A stretch of DNA of 64,000 nucleotides, taken from Thioclava sp. GXIMD4216. GTDB lineage: Bacteria > Pseudomonadota > Alphaproteobacteria > Rhodobacterales > Rhodobacteraceae. The translations under genes were made by a program, and so were the position numbers. Numbering within the stretch: position 1 is the first letter of the stretch; each line of letters starts with the position of its first letter. The notes under the pieces were generated by a model. That model worked only from the letters and a program-made list of their open reading frames with translations, had not been told where the DNA came from and searched no databases. Where the stretch lies: NCBI RefSeq assembly GCF_037949285.1, contig NZ_CP149926.1, positions 1,529,501 to 1,593,500 on the forward strand. The letters are read 5' to 3'. Below, piece after piece: positions 41,114 to 49,668 of this stretch.

Positions 41114-43203
41114 TGGCAGGTCGGCCCGAGAGTCTTTTCCCGCTATTCGGTAAGCTTGAAAGCTTGCCCGGTATCGGCCCGAAGCTGGCACAGACATTGA
41201 CACAGGCTGGCCTCGAAAAGCCGCGTGATCTGCTGCTCACTTTGCCTTACAGCCTGGTCGATCGCCGTCCGGTGCCCACGGTGGCGGGGGTGCCGCACGG
41301 GCAGGTTGTGACGACCGAGGTAACGGTTCTGCGCCATGTGAAGGCCGCGCGGGCGGGGGCACCTTCACGGGTGATCGTCGAAGATGCGCAGGCCGAGATC
41401 ACGCTGGTCTTTTTTCGGGGCAATGACCAATGGTTCCAGAAGCAGCTTCCTTTGGGCGAGCGGCGGATCGTTTCGGGGAAGGTCGAAATCTACGAGGGCC
41501 GCGCGCAAATCGTACATCCGGATTTTATCCTTCTGCCTGAGCAACTTGAAGAGATTCCGCGCTTCGAGCCGATTTACGCTCTCTCTGCGGGGATTACGCA
41601 GAAGGTCATGGGCAAGGCCACCGAAGGAGCGCTGGCCTTGTTGCCCGAGCTTCCCGAATGGATCGATCCCAACCTGAAAAAGCGTGAAGATTGGCCGGAT
41701 TGGCACGTGGCCATGCAGGCGGCGCATCATCCGGAAGATCTTGCGCACTGTATGCCGCAGTCGCCGGCGCGTATGCGGCTGGCGTATGACGAGTTGTTCG
41801 CGCATCAGCTGACCTTGGCTTTGGCGCGACGTAATGCCAAACGCAAACCGGGGCGGGTGACGCGCGGTGATGGCCGTTTCTCCGCGCGCATTTTGCAAAA
41901 TCTGCCCTATGCGCCAACTGGCGCGCAGACCCGTGCGGTTGCCGAAATTCGGGGCGATATGGCCTCTGATCGCCGCATGAACCGTCTGCTTCAGGGGGAT
42001 GTCGGGGCGGGGAAAACGCTGGTGGCATTGCTGGCCTTGGTCACAGCGGTCGAGGCGGGAGGCCAATCCGTTATGATGGCCCCGACCGAGATTCTGGCGC
42101 GCCAGCATATGGAGGGGATTGCGCCTCTTGCCCGCGATGCGGGGGTGCGGGTCGAGCTTTTGACGGGGCGCGATAAGGGTGCGGATCGTGCGGCCAAGCT
42201 GGAAGATCTTGCCGCAGGGCGCATTGATATCTTGCTCGGCACCCATGCCGTTTTCCAGAAAGATGTGCATTTTCATGACCTTCGCTTTGTGGTCATAGAC
42301 GAGCAGCATCGCTTTGGCGTGGCGCAGCGGATGGAATTGGGGGCTAAGGGGCAGGCGGTCGATATTTTGGTCATGACGGCGACGCCGATCCCGCGCTCTC
42401 TGGCACTGACCCAATATGGCGATATGGATGTTTCGGTTCTGGACGAAAAGCCCCCCGGCCGGACGCCGGTCAAGACCGCGTTGATCGCGGATGAGCGTCT
42501 GGCAGAGGTCGTCGCGCATTTGACGCGTGCGGTAGACGAGGGGCGTCAGGCCTATTGGGTATGCCCGTTGGTCGAAGAAAGCGAGAAATCGGATCTGCAA
42601 TCGGCTGAAGAACGGTTCAAACATCTGCGGGCGGCCTTGGGGGATGAGGTGGTCACCTTGGTGCACGGGCAGATGTCCCCGTCCGAAAAGGACGCGGCGA
42701 TGGCAGAATTTCTATCGGGGACGAAACGTGTTCTGGTGGCGACCACTGTGATCGAGGTGGGGGTCAATGTGCCCAATGCCTCGATCATGGTGATCGAGCG
42801 CGCCGAGAGTTTCGGGCTTGCGCAGTTGCACCAGTTGCGCGGACGGGTCGGGCGCGGGGCTGCGGCCTCAACCTGTCTTCTGATGTATCGCGCGCCCCTG
42901 ACAGAGACCGGCGAGCGGCGACTGAAGGTGTTGCGCGATAGCGAGGATGGCTTCCGGATTGCCGAGGAAGATCTCGCGTTGCGTGGTGCGGGCGATATGA
43001 TCGGCACCGCGCAATCGGGGCTTCCACGGTTTCGCGTGGCCGATCTGGAACGTCAGGCGGGGTTGATGGCGACCGCGCAAACTGATGCGCGCGCGCTTCT
43101 GGAAGGGGACCCCGGGCTTGAAAGCGAGAGGGGACGCGCAGCCAGAACGCTGCTTTGGTTGATGGAGCAGGATCGCGCAATCAAACTGATTTCCGTTGGG
43201 TAA
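41113..43203 (+). CDS. recG: ATP-dependent DNA helicase RecG
   Basis: A 696-residue helicase that reverses stalled replication forks and acts on Holliday junctions. The N-terminal wedge/OB region is about 1-240. Walker A is 'LLQGDVGAGKTLVALL' (about 293-308), and the DEQH box is in 'VIDEQHRFGVAQRM' (about 394-407). Motif VI 'QLHQLRGRVGRG' is near 575. The frame is open from 41086, but the start at 41113 overlaps the ligA stop and gives the usual protein length (E. coli 693). No hairpin follows directly. Confidence 0.96.
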
Positions 43204-43222
43204 CCCTAAGCTTGGTAAAAAT

Positions 43223-43237
43223 GTTCTTTACTTGTTC
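43223..43237 (+). promoter_or_regulatory. LexA (SOS) box before a 38-codon gene
   Basis: GTTC (43223-43226), seven bases, GTTC (43234-43237), an exact match to the alphaproteobacterial LexA operator. A further GAAC at 43250-43253 makes an inverted repeat TTGTTC...GAACAA (43232-43255). It lies 48 bases before the small gene and after recG has ended. Confidence 0.8.
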
Positions 43238-43285
43238 TCTTTTTAATGGGAACAAAAGAGCAACAGAAGCAAGGAGGTTACATCG

Positions 43286-43402
43286 ATGTTGCGAAAAATT
43301 GGAACGGTTATCGAAGGCGATAGCCTTTTGTCCGACGTGCTTGGCGCCGCGTCGATCTGTGTAACCTGCTTGGGGCTTCTGTGTTTGCCGGGGCTTTTTT
43401 AA
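43286..43402 (+). CDS. SOS-boxed 38-residue membrane protein, candidate cell-division inhibitor
   Basis: A short gene with AAGGAGG (43271-43277), the best ribosome-binding site in this region, eight bases before ATG 43286. Residues 1-12 are polar with Arg and Lys ('MLRKIGTVIEGD'). Residues about 16-38 form one hydrophobic helix with three Cys, ending 'LPGLF'. The LexA operator upstream predicts induction by DNA damage. Known small SOS-induced membrane proteins such as Caulobacter SidA (29 residues) block division, but I see no sequence match to SidA. Function is inference only. The position after recG may be chance. Confidence 0.7.
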   Translation: MLRKIGTVIEGDSLLSDVLGAASICVTCLGLLCLPGLF

Positions 43403-43510
43403 AGCCCGGTCTGCCTCGCACTGCGCCGCACTGTCCCCGCGGCGCGCGCCCATCGTCCTGCCCGGACGAGCCTCTTGATCACACCGGGCGCGTAGAAAGT
43501 GCCTTACTCG

Positions 43511-43537
43511 CCGCCATCCTCGGGATGGCGGTTTTTT
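43511..43537 (+). terminator. Rho-independent terminator after the 38-codon gene
   Basis: A perfect 9-bp stem CCGCCATCC/GGATGGCGG (43511-43519 with 43523-43531), a three-base loop and T6. A second, AT-topped hairpin occurs at the stop codon of the small gene. Confidence 0.88.
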
Positions 43538-43655
43538 CATTCAAGGTCCGTTTCGAGGATGCTGTGGAGCGCCGTTTCAGGCCCTCATCATCGGCTTGGC
43601 ATGCATTGGAACGATCCGTTCCCTCCGGAAAGGCAGGGCTATATAGGTTTTTCGA

Positions 43656-45062
43656 TCAGAAGGCATAGGCAATGCGCAACCCGCCCCAGTGCCGTCCGTT
43701 CACGGTGATAGGGGCCGAGAGGTCTTTCATCAGAACGAAGTGCCCGTCTCCCATGTCGCGACGATAGATCTGCAGGACAAAAGGCGCGGTCGAGCGGCCT
43801 GCACGCAACCCGACCCGATCGTCGAAAATCCGCCGATTGCGGCAGTTTGCGGTATTCCATGCAGGATCAGCCCCCTGCGGTTTCGAGAACTTTCTGTTAT
43901 GCGTGGGCAGATATCCGTTTTCATCCACCGCTGCGCAGAACACGATCTTGCCGTCCAGCTCCAATGCCGCTTCCTGAATGGGGGGCAGAACCTTATCGGT
44001 AAATGGTGTAAATCGCGTCATGACCTGTTGCGGGTTCGTGCCCTCGATCGGTTCGTAGCGCCGGTCAAAAAGAGCCGCAGTTTCGATCTGCCCCGAAGCA
44101 ACTGCCTGCGTGAAAATCTCGCTGATCTTGGCGGCTTCCTGCTGCACGAAGTCGATAAGGGCCGCATCCTCCAGCGCGCCGCCAAGCTGGACAGAGTTTT
44201 GCACGATGGTCTCGCCGACGGTGATCAGGGCGGTTGTGCGTTTTTGCGCCTGCGTGACCTGTGTTCCGGTCTGCTTCATCGCCTGCGTCATCGCCCCGAA
44301 AGCCGGTGCGAAACGGCTATTGGCTTCGCGCACTTCATTCGCCCGCTGCGCAATCTCGCCCACGGCTTGACGGGTCTCGTCAACAGAGGCCGTCATGCGC
44401 GACATGGCCTGATCCGTTTCAACGGTGCCACTGAGCACGCGGGATGCGTTATCCGTGATGCTCTCGGCCTCTTTGCGCAAGGTCTGGATGCCGCTATCCA
44501 GACCTTCAATGGCCTGACTGATCCCGCCCGCCGCATTTGCCGTTTTGCGCGACAGCTCGTTAATGGCCTCGGCGACCACCGCAAAGCCGCGCCCCGCATC
44601 TCCCGCCCGCACCGCCTCGATCTTGGCGTTGATGGCCAGAATATTGACCTGCGAGGCGATCTGCCGGATCTCGCTGTTTTCCGATTGCACCTGCGCCAGG
44701 GTCTTGCCGACATCCGACATGCGCTGCGCGACCGATGTGACCCAGCTGGCGATCTTCTGCGCGTGCTGGGCTGTTTCGCGCATCTGGGTGGTGGTTTCGG
44801 CCACATGATCCTGCGTGCGCTGTGCGGCGCCGGCCACGGCCTCGATGCCGGTGATGACCCGTTCATTCGCACTCTGGATAATGGTTGCGGCACGATCGGC
44901 ATGGGTCAGATGGCCCATCTGTTCCGTCGCGTTCTGGGCCAGAAGATCCAGAGCGGCTGCAATTTCGACGATTTCGCGACCTAATGTGATCGCCTGTTTG
45001 GCGATCTGGTCCAGTCCGGTTCCATTAGTCCCGGCCCCGGGATGAAAAGAAAGATCGTTCAT
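43656..45062 (-). CDS. Soluble chemotaxis receptor with N-terminal signalling domain
   Basis: A 468-residue protein with no transmembrane helix. The MCP signalling hairpin comes first, with its tip at 'QVNILAINAKIEAVRAGDAGRGF' (about 139-161). The C-terminal 150 residues (about 315-468) form a sensor-like domain. It has 'DRRYEPIEGTNP', 'GYLPTHNRKFS', a run of Asn/Arg/Phe residues and 'ITVNGRHWGGLRIAYAF', which looks like a Cache-type or related sensor. This is the reverse of the usual order. It probably senses a cytoplasmic signal and couples to a cytoplasmic chemotaxis array encoded elsewhere. Confidence 0.85.
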   Translation of the reverse strand: MNDLSFHPGAGTNGTGLDQIAKQAITLGREIVEIAAALDLLAQNATEQMGHLTHADRAATIIQSANERVITGIEAVAGAAQRTQDHVAETTTQMRETAQHAQKIASWVTSVAQRMSDVGKTLAQVQSENSEIRQIASQVNILAINAKIEAVRAGDAGRGFAVVAEAINELSRKTANAAGGISQAIEGLDSGIQTLRKEAESITDNASRVLSGTVETDQAMSRMTASVDETRQAVGEIAQRANEVREANSRFAPAFGAMTQAMKQTGTQVTQAQKRTTALITVGETIVQNSVQLGGALEDAALIDFVQQEAAKISEIFTQAVASGQIETAALFDRRYEPIEGTNPQQVMTRFTPFTDKVLPPIQEAALELDGKIVFCAAVDENGYLPTHNRKFSKPQGADPAWNTANCRNRRIFDDRVGLRAGRSTAPFVLQIYRRDMGDGHFVLMKDLSAPITVNGRHWGGLRIAYAF

Positions 45063-45114
45063 GCAGCCTCCACCTCAGACTTTGGGAGGCTCGCATAGAA
45101 GGTTTTACATCCCG

Positions 45115-45546
45115 TTAAATCTGGTCGAAAGCCAGCAGGGTCGCATCCGGTGCCAGCAGGATAGATCCGTGGCGATTGGGATAGTCCTGTGCGGCCTGCA
45201 GGATCTCGTATTCCGCAAAAGGGGCCGTGGGGACGGGGCCTTGGCCCGCCAGCATCCGCGCCAGTGCATCGCGCAGCGCCTGCACCTCCTCGCGCGACCG
45301 GCCGATGATATTATGCCCGAAAATCGCAGCCGAGGCCTGCCCCAACGCGCAGGCACGCACGGTCTGGCTATAGCCGGTGATGCGCCCGTTTTCGACAGTC
45401 AGCGCCACCTCGACGGTCGAGCCGCAAAGCGGCGCGCGTTTTTTGGCCGTGGCATCGGGTGCGGGCAGGGGGGCGCTATGCGGAATATCCGCCGCCAGCG
45501 CCAGAATGCGTTGCGAATAAAGCCGGAACAGATCTCCGTCGCTCAT
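45115..45546 (-). CDS. IscU/NifU-like Fe-S scaffold protein
   Basis: A 143-residue protein of the IscU/NifU N-terminal type. Two of the cluster-binding Cys positions are visible, 'APLCGSTVEV' (about 38-47) and 'VRACALGQASAAI' (about 63-75). The third Cys typical of IscU is not evident, so it may be a partial scaffold or carry a different ligand. The rest follows the fold. It is divergent from hisI with a 61-base spacer. Known relatives receive Fe-S clusters or hand them on. Its target here is unknown. Confidence 0.72.
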   Translation of the reverse strand: MSDGDLFRLYSQRILALAADIPHSAPLPAPDATAKKRAPLCGSTVEVALTVENGRITGYSQTVRACALGQASAAIFGHNIIGRSREEVQALRDALARMLAGQGPVPTAPFAEYEILQAAQDYPNRHGSILLAPDATLLAFDQI

Positions 45547-45607
45547 GGTCTTTTCCCCTATCTCGGTTTGCGATAGATAGGGCCTTCACCTTGCAGAGGA
45601 AACCCCT

Positions 45608-45967
45608 ATGTCTTTCGATCTTTCCAGCCTGAAATATGATGCCAACGGTTTGATCCCCGCCATCGCCCAAGATGCCGAAAATGGCGAGGTTCTGATGATG
45701 GCCTGGATGAATGCCGAAAGCCTCGCAAAGACGCTGGAGACGGGCCATGTCACCTATTGGTCGCGCTCGCGTCAAAGCCTCTGGGCCAAGGGGGCAACCT
45801 CGGGCCATATGCAGCATCTGGTCGAATTGCGCATCGATTGCGACCGTGACTGCCTGCTTGTAAAGGTCACGCAGAAGGGGCCGGCCTGCCATACCAACCG
45901 CCGCAGCTGTTTCTATACGCTGGTCGAGGATGGTAAAGAGGTGATCACCGCAGAGCCTATGGCTTAA
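45608..45967 (+). CDS. hisI: Phosphoribosyl-AMP cyclohydrolase HisI
   Basis: A 119-residue zinc enzyme of histidine synthesis (third step, opening of the adenine ring of PR-AMP). The signature '[17 protein letters not shown]' lies near 49-65. The Mg-binding acidic cluster is 'IDCDRDC' and the zinc Cys set is completed by 'CHTNRRSCF' (about 97-105). It is HisI only. The HisE pyrophosphohydrolase is not fused, as is usual in this lineage. It overlaps the convergent gluQ end by 11 bases. Confidence 0.96.
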   Translation: MSFDLSSLKYDANGLIPAIAQDAENGEVLMMAWMNAESLAKTLETGHVTYWSRSRQSLWAKGATSGHMQHLVELRIDCDRDCLLVKVTQKGPACHTNRRSCFYTLVEDGKEVITAEPMA

Positions 45968-46790
45968 GGCCAACCATCGCGCGGATATCGGCGGGCGAGG
46001 CACCTTCGCTGCGGTAAAGCGAGATCGCCCGCGCATCATTGCGTTTGGCCAGCCGCTTGCCGTTCTCGTCACGGATCAGCCGGTGGTGATGATAGCGCGG
46101 CGTGGGCAGGCCCAACACGGCCTGCAACAGTCGGTGTAGCATGGTGGCCTCTGCCAGATCGGCCCCGCGAATGACATCGGTGATGCCCTGTTCGGCATCA
46201 TCGACCACGACCGACAGGTGATAGGCCGCCGTGCCGATATCCTTGCGCATCAGCACAATGTCGCCATGATCCTGCAACAGGCGGGCAGGGTCCAGATGGT
46301 GCAGCCCCGCATCAAGCCCCGTTTCTTCCCATGTCAGAGCCTGCTCCGGCAGGCTGGCCAAAGCCGCCGCCATATCCAGCCGCACCGCGTCGCCCGCCTG
46401 CGGATATTGCCCCTTCCGGTGACGACAGGTGCCCGGATAAAGATGCGGTGCGCTGACACCCTCTTGCGGAGCCGACATCGCCGCCTGAATATCGCGCCGC
46501 GTGCAGGAACAGGGGTAGGCCAGGCCACGGTCGATCAGATCATGGATCACCGCCAGATAGACCTCACGCCGGTCCGACAGGCGCATCACCGGCTCGGGCC
46601 ATGACAGCCCCAGCCAGCGCAGATCCTCATAGCAGCCCGCCTCATATTCGGGGCGGCACCGCTGGGTATCATTATCCTCGATCCGCAGCAGAAACTCCCC
46701 GTCCGCCGCCATATCCCACGCAAGACAGGCGGAATAGGCATGGCCCAGATGCAGCGGGCCGGTGGGCGAAGGAGCAAAGCGCGTCCGCAT
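45957..46790 (-). CDS. gluQ: Glutamyl-Q tRNA(Asp) synthetase GluQRS
   Basis: A 277-residue truncated paralogue of glutamyl-tRNA synthetase that attaches Glu to queuosine 34 of tRNA-Asp. It has the HIGH-like motif '[14 protein letters not shown]' (8-21) and the family's '[11 protein letters not shown]', where most members have IEDID. Zinc Cys residues occur in 'YPCSCTRRD'. '[11 protein letters not shown]' corresponds to the KMSKS loop. There is no anticodon-binding C-terminal domain, as expected for GluQRS. It lies six bases after trmFO on the same strand. Confidence 0.92.
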   Translation of the reverse strand: MRTRFAPSPTGPLHLGHAYSACLAWDMAADGEFLLRIEDNDTQRCRPEYEAGCYEDLRWLGLSWPEPVMRLSDRREVYLAVIHDLIDRGLAYPCSCTRRDIQAAMSAPQEGVSAPHLYPGTCRHRKGQYPQAGDAVRLDMAAALASLPEQALTWEETGLDAGLHHLDPARLLQDHGDIVLMRKDIGTAAYHLSVVVDDAEQGITDVIRGADLAEATMLHRLLQAVLGLPTPRYHHHRLIRDENGKRLAKRNDARAISLYRSEGASPADIRAMVGLKP

Positions 46791-46796
46791 CCGCCT

Positions 46797-48140
46797 TTAT
46801 TTCGGCTGGGCGCCAAGCCACGCGGTGAACTGCTCTTTCGCGCGGTCGGTATACAGCTTGTAACGGTCCTTGCGACCGCGCCGCCCGCCACGCGCATCCA
46901 CTGGCGGGAAAAGACCGAAGTTCACATTCATCGGCTGGAAGGTCTTCGCCTCGGCACCGCCGGTGATATGGTTCACAAGGCTGCCCATCGCGGTCTCATA
47001 AGAGGGCGGGGGCAAATCACGGCCAAGGATCTCGGCGGCAGCCATCCGGCCCGCCAGAAGTCCCATCGCCGAGGATTCCACATAGCCCTCGACACCGGTG
47101 ATCTGCCCCGCAAAACGGATATTGGGGCGCGATTTCAACCGCATCTGATCATCCAGAAGCGTGGGCGAGTTGATAAAGGTATTGCGGTGGATGCCGCCCA
47201 GACGCGCGAAGCTCGCGTTCTGAAGGCCGGGGATCATCCGCAGCACTTCCGTCTGCGCACCATATTTCATCTTGGTCTGGAAACCCACGATATTATAGAG
47301 CGTCCCCAGTGCGTTATCGCGACGCAGCTGCACCACGGCATAGGCTTTCTCTTCGGGCTTATGGCGGTTGGTCAGGCCGATGGGCTTCATCGGACCATGG
47401 CGTAGGGTCTCGCGCCCGCGCTCGGCCATCACCTCGATCGGCAGACAGCCATCGAAATATTTCGCGGTCTCGCCCTCGTGGAACTCGGTCTTATCGGCGG
47501 CCAGAAGCGCATCGATGAAAGCCTCATATTCGGGCTTGGTCATCGGGCAGTTGATATAGGCCGTGCGCTCTTCTTCGGTTTCGCCCTTGTCATAGCGCGA
47601 TTGCAGCCAGGCTACATCCATGTCGATCGACTCGAAATAGACGATGGGCGCAATGGCATCAAAGAAAGCCAAAGCATCGGCGCCTGTCTCGCTGCGAATG
47701 CTCTCGGCCAAAGCGCCAGAAGTCAGCGGCCCCGTCGCCACAATCCAATGCCCGTCTTTCGGCAGTTCGGTGATCTCGCCATAGCGCGTCTCGATCAGCG
47801 GATGATCCTTGATCGCGCGGGTGACACCGGCTGAAAACGCATCGCGATCCACCGCCAAAGCGCCACCGGCAGGCAGGCTGTGCTTGTCGGCCATCGCCAT
47901 GATCAGCCCGTCTGCCGCCCGCATCTCCCAATGCAAAAGCCCCACGGCATTCTGCTCGTCATCATCCGAGCGGAAGGAATTCGAGCATACCATCTCGGCG
48001 AAATCGCCGGTGCGATGGGCAAAGGTCTCAACAGTCGGGCGCATCTCATGCAGCACAACGCGCACGCCTGCATTCGCGGCCTGCCACGCAGCTTCGGAAC
48101 CGGCCATGCCGCCGCCAAGGATATGGAGTGTATCTGTCAT
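46797..48140 (-). CDS. trmFO: Folate/FAD-dependent tRNA m5U54 methyltransferase TrmFO
   Basis: A 447-residue flavoenzyme that makes ribothymidine 54 in tRNA using methylenetetrahydrofolate. The FAD dinucleotide loop '[16 protein letters not shown]' is at residues 7-22. The '[11 protein letters not shown]' segment near 50-60 carries a conserved catalytic Cys. '[20 protein letters not shown]' near 348-367 is the second FAD-binding region. Length is normal. It is followed by gluQ in a likely two-gene transcript. The leader upstream is unusually rich in hairpins. Confidence 0.95.
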   Translation of the reverse strand: MTDTLHILGGGMAGSEAAWQAANAGVRVVLHEMRPTVETFAHRTGDFAEMVCSNSFRSDDDEQNAVGLLHWEMRAADGLIMAMADKHSLPAGGALAVDRDAFSAGVTRAIKDHPLIETRYGEITELPKDGHWIVATGPLTSGALAESIRSETGADALAFFDAIAPIVYFESIDMDVAWLQSRYDKGETEEERTAYINCPMTKPEYEAFIDALLAADKTEFHEGETAKYFDGCLPIEVMAERGRETLRHGPMKPIGLTNRHKPEEKAYAVVQLRRDNALGTLYNIVGFQTKMKYGAQTEVLRMIPGLQNASFARLGGIHRNTFINSPTLLDDQMRLKSRPNIRFAGQITGVEGYVESSAMGLLAGRMAAAEILGRDLPPPSYETAMGSLVNHITGGAEAKTFQPMNVNFGLFPPVDARGGRRGRKDRYKLYTDRAKEQFTAWLGAQPK

Positions 48141-48242
48141 GGCGTTCGTCTAGGCCAAAGCCGTGCTTTTGAAAAGAGCCATTCTCAAGGGACAATCGGC
48201 GGTTTGTGCAAGAAATCGGCTCGGTCGCTTACTCTACGGGGC

Positions 48243-48320
48243 GGGCCGTAAGGCCCGATCCCGCGCAGCCCAAGGGGCTCGATGCCCCGCAGGGCTGCGG
48301 CCCTGCGCATAAGGATGCGC
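48243..48320. other. Tandem GC-rich hairpins upstream of trmFO
   Basis: Three nested or adjacent perfect stems: GGGCC/GGCCC (48243-48247 with 48252-48256); CGCAGCCC/GGGCTGCG (48264-48271 with 48292-48299) enclosing GGGGC/GCCCC; and GCGCAT/ATGCGC (48305-48310 with 48315-48320). It could be an RNA structure, a REP-like repeat or a DUF6614 terminator without a T-run. Confidence 0.45.
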
Positions 48321-48357
48321 GGCCCTTGGCCGGCAGGATGCGGCATAATCGGGGCCG

Positions 48358-48708
48358 TCAGATCAGGGCGATACGCTCGCGCCGTTCGGGATCTGGAAAT
48401 TCACGGTAAAGCCCGACGCTGGAGGTCGCGATCATCGCATGCATCTGGTCGTAATGGCGGGCCAGTTCATCGTCACTCTGGCCTACAGCCCGAAACGCGT
48501 TTTCCAGCATGGCCATGTCGGCCACCTCGATTTCTAACAGAAAATCCGCCTGACCCTCTGCGCCCAAGCCCAGCTTGCGCCGCATCAGCCGCCACGAACT
48601 GATCAGTCCGCGCTTTTGCAACCCGCCATACCAGATCTCAGCCGCTGCCGCGAAGGCCAGCGCTTTGGTGCCCGATGTCAGTTCAATCATACAGTGATAC
48701 AAATTCAT
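48358..48708 (-). CDS. DUF6614 family protein
   Basis: A 116-residue protein. It shows 'NLYHCMIELTSGTKALAFAAAAEIW' (2-26), 'WRLMRRKLGLG' (about 39-49) and an end 'VGLYREFPDPERRERIALI'. These are hallmarks of the small DUF6614 family, seen mostly in Rhodobacterales and of unknown function, with a fold likely of the ferredoxin-like dimeric type. The start ATG 48708 is fixed by GGGAGG six bases upstream. The longer frame to 48831 has none. Confidence 0.75.
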   Translation of the reverse strand: MNLYHCMIELTSGTKALAFAAAAEIWYGGLQKRGLISSWRLMRRKLGLGAEGQADFLLEIEVADMAMLENAFRAVGQSDDELARHYDQMHAMIATSSVGLYREFPDPERRERIALI

Positions 48709-48827
48709 ATCCAACCTCCCGGCCCATCTACCACCCCGTTCTTGCGGGCTGTCCCTCAGGCGCGTGGTCGGGATTTCAGCACAAAGGATTTGATATTCGA
48801 TTAAAACCCTTTTGCACCGGTCGATAG

Positions 48828-48857
48828 GCAAACGGCCACCCGATCACCGGATGGCCG
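48828..48857 (-). terminator. Hairpin terminator after the 234-residue outer-membrane gene
   Basis: A 10-bp stem on the minus strand (48848-48857 with 48833-48842, one G-T pair) and a five-base loop, then three T residues. Confidence 0.6.
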
Positions 48858-48879
48858 CATCATCGCATGTCGGTAAAGA

Positions 48880-49584
48880 TCAGTGCCCGACGATCAGATC
48901 CGACAGGCTGTGGTCGCTGAAGCTGACGCCACCTTGGCCCAGATCGGCACGCAGGCCGATCCCCACATAGCTTTCCGCATCGTCGTGGTTGGGATCATTG
49001 AAGCCCAGCTCGCCCGTCATGGCATAGCCGTTGCCCATCTTGTATTCGCCGGTTGCGGCAATACGACGGCCGGTCACATTATCGGTGTCGTAATAATCCA
49101 CACGGCCCCCCACCGAGACCTGCGAATTCAGCGGCATCGAGGCGGACACATTGTACAGATTGCCCTGCAGGTCGGCATCGTGGTTCTTCATGTGGTTATA
49201 CGCCGCCTCAACCGAGAACAGCCCGTAATCCGCACCATATTCCACGCCCAGCGTGGTGATGTCATCGCTGTCGAGGCGCTCATACCCCGCACGTGCACCG
49301 AATTTCATGGTGTCGTTCATGTTATAGATCGCATGCAGGGCGGTGGATGCGCCGTCCCAGCTATCGTCCCAATAACGGTTCAGTGCCATGTCACCCTGCA
49401 CCGAGAATTGCGGCGCAAAGCCGATTTCCATCTGGCCACCGATGCTGGTGCGCGAATTGTCCCGCGAATCCGCATCAAGGAAGTTGTAATGCGAAAGGCC
49501 GACATTGGCGCCGACGACATCGGCAGCATGGCCAGCCAAGGGCGCAAATCCGGCCAGAAGGGCGAGGATAGCTGTCTTTTTCAT
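48880..49584 (-). CDS. Outer-membrane beta-barrel protein (YfaZ-like)
   Basis: A 234-residue precursor. The signal peptide covers about 1-20 and ends GHA-AD. The remainder is a run of alternating amphipathic strands, such as 'QFSVQGDMALNRYWDD', 'SVGGRVDYYDTDN' and 'AMTGELGFNDPN', with acidic loops. Overall it resembles YfaZ-type small porin-like barrels. The C-terminus ends 'LIVGH', without the usual terminal Phe. The start is ATG 49584, just before a Lys-Lys-hydrophobic leader. The frame to 49644 is not needed. Function beyond membrane structure is unknown. Confidence 0.65.
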   Translation of the reverse strand: MKKTAILALLAGFAPLAGHAADVVGANVGLSHYNFLDADSRDNSRTSIGGQMEIGFAPQFSVQGDMALNRYWDDSWDGASTALHAIYNMNDTMKFGARAGYERLDSDDITTLGVEYGADYGLFSVEAAYNHMKNHDADLQGNLYNVSASMPLNSQVSVGGRVDYYDTDNVTGRRIAATGEYKMGNGYAMTGELGFNDPNHDDAESYVGIGLRADLGQGGVSFSDHSLSDLIVGH

Positions 49585-49633
49585 TGTCTCTACTCTGCTC
49601 GTTGGTCTGTGATCTTGCGCCACAGAATTTTTA

Positions 49634-49662
49634 GGGCAGGTCACATCTACATGTGCCTGCCC
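49634..49662 (-). terminator. Hairpin after gyrA
   Basis: GGGCAGG/CCTGCCC arms (49634-49640 with 49656-49662), extended by CACAT/ATGTG. No proper T-run follows on the minus strand, so termination is only likely. Confidence 0.4.
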
Positions 49663-49668
49663 GTGATT

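Noticed and set aside
43403..43510. Small RNA or ORF between the 38-codon gene and its terminator
   Set aside because: The stretch is most simply the 3' UTR. No ribosome site or conserved structure apart from the two hairpins could be supported.
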